A DNA stretch of 6,885 bases from an uncultured Porphyromonadaceae bacterium (GTDB lineage: Bacteria; Bacteroidota; Bacteroidia; Bacteroidales; Muribaculaceae), in assembly GCA_902475285.1 (NCBI GenBank), contig CABRZA010000131.1:1-6885 (forward strand), read 5' to 3'. The notes under the pieces were generated by a model. That model was not told the DNA's origin. It made no database searches and was given only the letters and a program-made list of their open reading frames with translations. Shown piece after piece: positions 6,672-6,885 of the stretch; within the stretch, counting starts at the first letter, position 1; every line of letters begins with the position of its first letter. The translations under genes were made by a program, and so were the position numbers.

Positions 6672-6691
6672 GGGCGCAATATATTGCGCCC
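6672..6691. repeat. Perfect 20-bp palindrome (REP-like candidate)
   Basis: GGGCGCAATA at 6672-6681 is the exact reverse complement of TATTGCGCCC at 6682-6691. As RNA it could form a stem of up to 10 pairs less a loop, on either strand. It lies 34 bases after the SNF2-like stop. No T-run follows on either strand, so it is a weak terminator candidate. The flank CTAC makes the minus strand read GTAGGGGCGC...GCGCCC, a form I associate with interspersed palindromic repeats. That association is from memory and not verified here. Confidence 0.7.
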
Positions 6692-6845
6692 CTACTTCGC
6701 GGCCGGTCAATTCTATAAATGCCTGAGGGGTTGTTTCATCCAGATGGACGATGAGGGTGACAGTGTGGAGGTGTTTTTTTGTTTTCATACAATTGCAGTT
6801 TTTTGGATAACAGCACAAAATTACGGCGGGTGGGGAGGGATTATA

Positions 6846-6876
6846 CCCGATTTTTTCCCAATGGGAAAAAATCGGG
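6846..6876. repeat. Perfect 14-bp inverted repeat with 3-base loop
   Basis: CCCGATTTTTTCCC (6846-6859) pairs exactly with GGGAAAAAATCGGG (6863-6876) around AAT. The T-tract is in the left arm and the A-tract in the right, and no T-run follows on either strand, so it does not look like a usual intrinsic terminator. It could be a protein-binding site, a cruciform or part of a repeat element that continues past the window edge. Confidence 0.75.
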
Positions 6877-6885
6877 GCAAAAAGG

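Larger units (their letters stand above)
6639..6885. other. Non-coding tail after the SNF2-like gene
   Basis: No forward gene is seen in these 247 bases. Just after the SNF2-like stop a run of six T residues (6648-6653) follows a GC-rich stretch, but only a 4-bp stem can be drawn, so I do not call a terminator. A perfect palindrome (6672-6691) and a perfect inverted repeat (6846-6876) are listed separately. On the minus strand, TAATTTTG (6823 to 6816) matches the -7 consensus, without a -33 partner. It precedes an ATG at 6788-6786 whose short frame begins MKTKKHLHTVTLIVHLDE. That frame runs through the palindrome and on antisense to the SNF2-like gene, so I do not call it a gene. Confidence 0.55.

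Noticed and set aside
4710..6818. 702-residue minus-strand open frame
   Set aside because: It lies almost entirely antisense to the SNF2-like gene. Its protein is low in recognisable motifs and rich in Ala, Val, Arg, Glu and His, as expected of a shadow frame opposite GC-rich codons.

Overview
The window reads as chromosomal DNA from a GC-rich member of the Bacteroidales (Bacteroidota). I infer this from three things. Sequences matching the Bacteroides-type -7 promoter element TAnnTTTG lie just upstream of two genes. No Shine-Dalgarno motifs precede the starts; the leaders are A-rich instead. A lipoprotein and secreted FKBP proteins of a kind common in this order are present. The family (for example Muribaculaceae or Rikenellaceae) cannot be fixed by eye. 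No tRNA, rRNA, CRISPR array or transposase gene was found, and every complete gene lies on the + strand.

Layout. Positions 3-104 hold the last 33 codons of an unidentified gene with noticeably AT-richer codons. A leader of about 165 bases follows, with a 9-bp tandem repeat and a -7 box. Next is lepA (270-2057), encoding the ribosomal GTPase EF4. A second and better promoter overlaps the lepA stop codon and should drive three consecutive FKBP-type peptidyl-prolyl isomerase genes (2103-2729, 2731-3405, 3451-4326). These are predicted to act in three places: the cytoplasm (no signal), the periplasm (signal peptide) and the envelope as a lipoprotein. The second has a worn active site. A strong intrinsic terminator (4337-4380) closes the cluster.

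The second transcription unit has two genes joined by an ATGA stop/start overlap. The first encodes a small exported protein of unknown function (4408-4785). The second encodes a 618-residue protein with an intact SWIM zinc finger followed by a complete two-lobed SNF2 helicase fold (4782-6638). In this protein essentially every ATPase signature is altered: GLGKT reads GIDKC, DEAH reads DKVD, SGTP reads SDVR, and the motif VI arginine finger is gone. The frame is nevertheless uninterrupted. It looks like a SNF2 pseudo-helicase and is the most interesting object in the window.

The tail (6639-6885) is non-coding on the + strand. It carries a perfect 20-bp palindrome and a perfect 14-bp inverted repeat. 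On the minus strand there is a -7-like box ahead of a short open stretch, which I do not accept as a gene.
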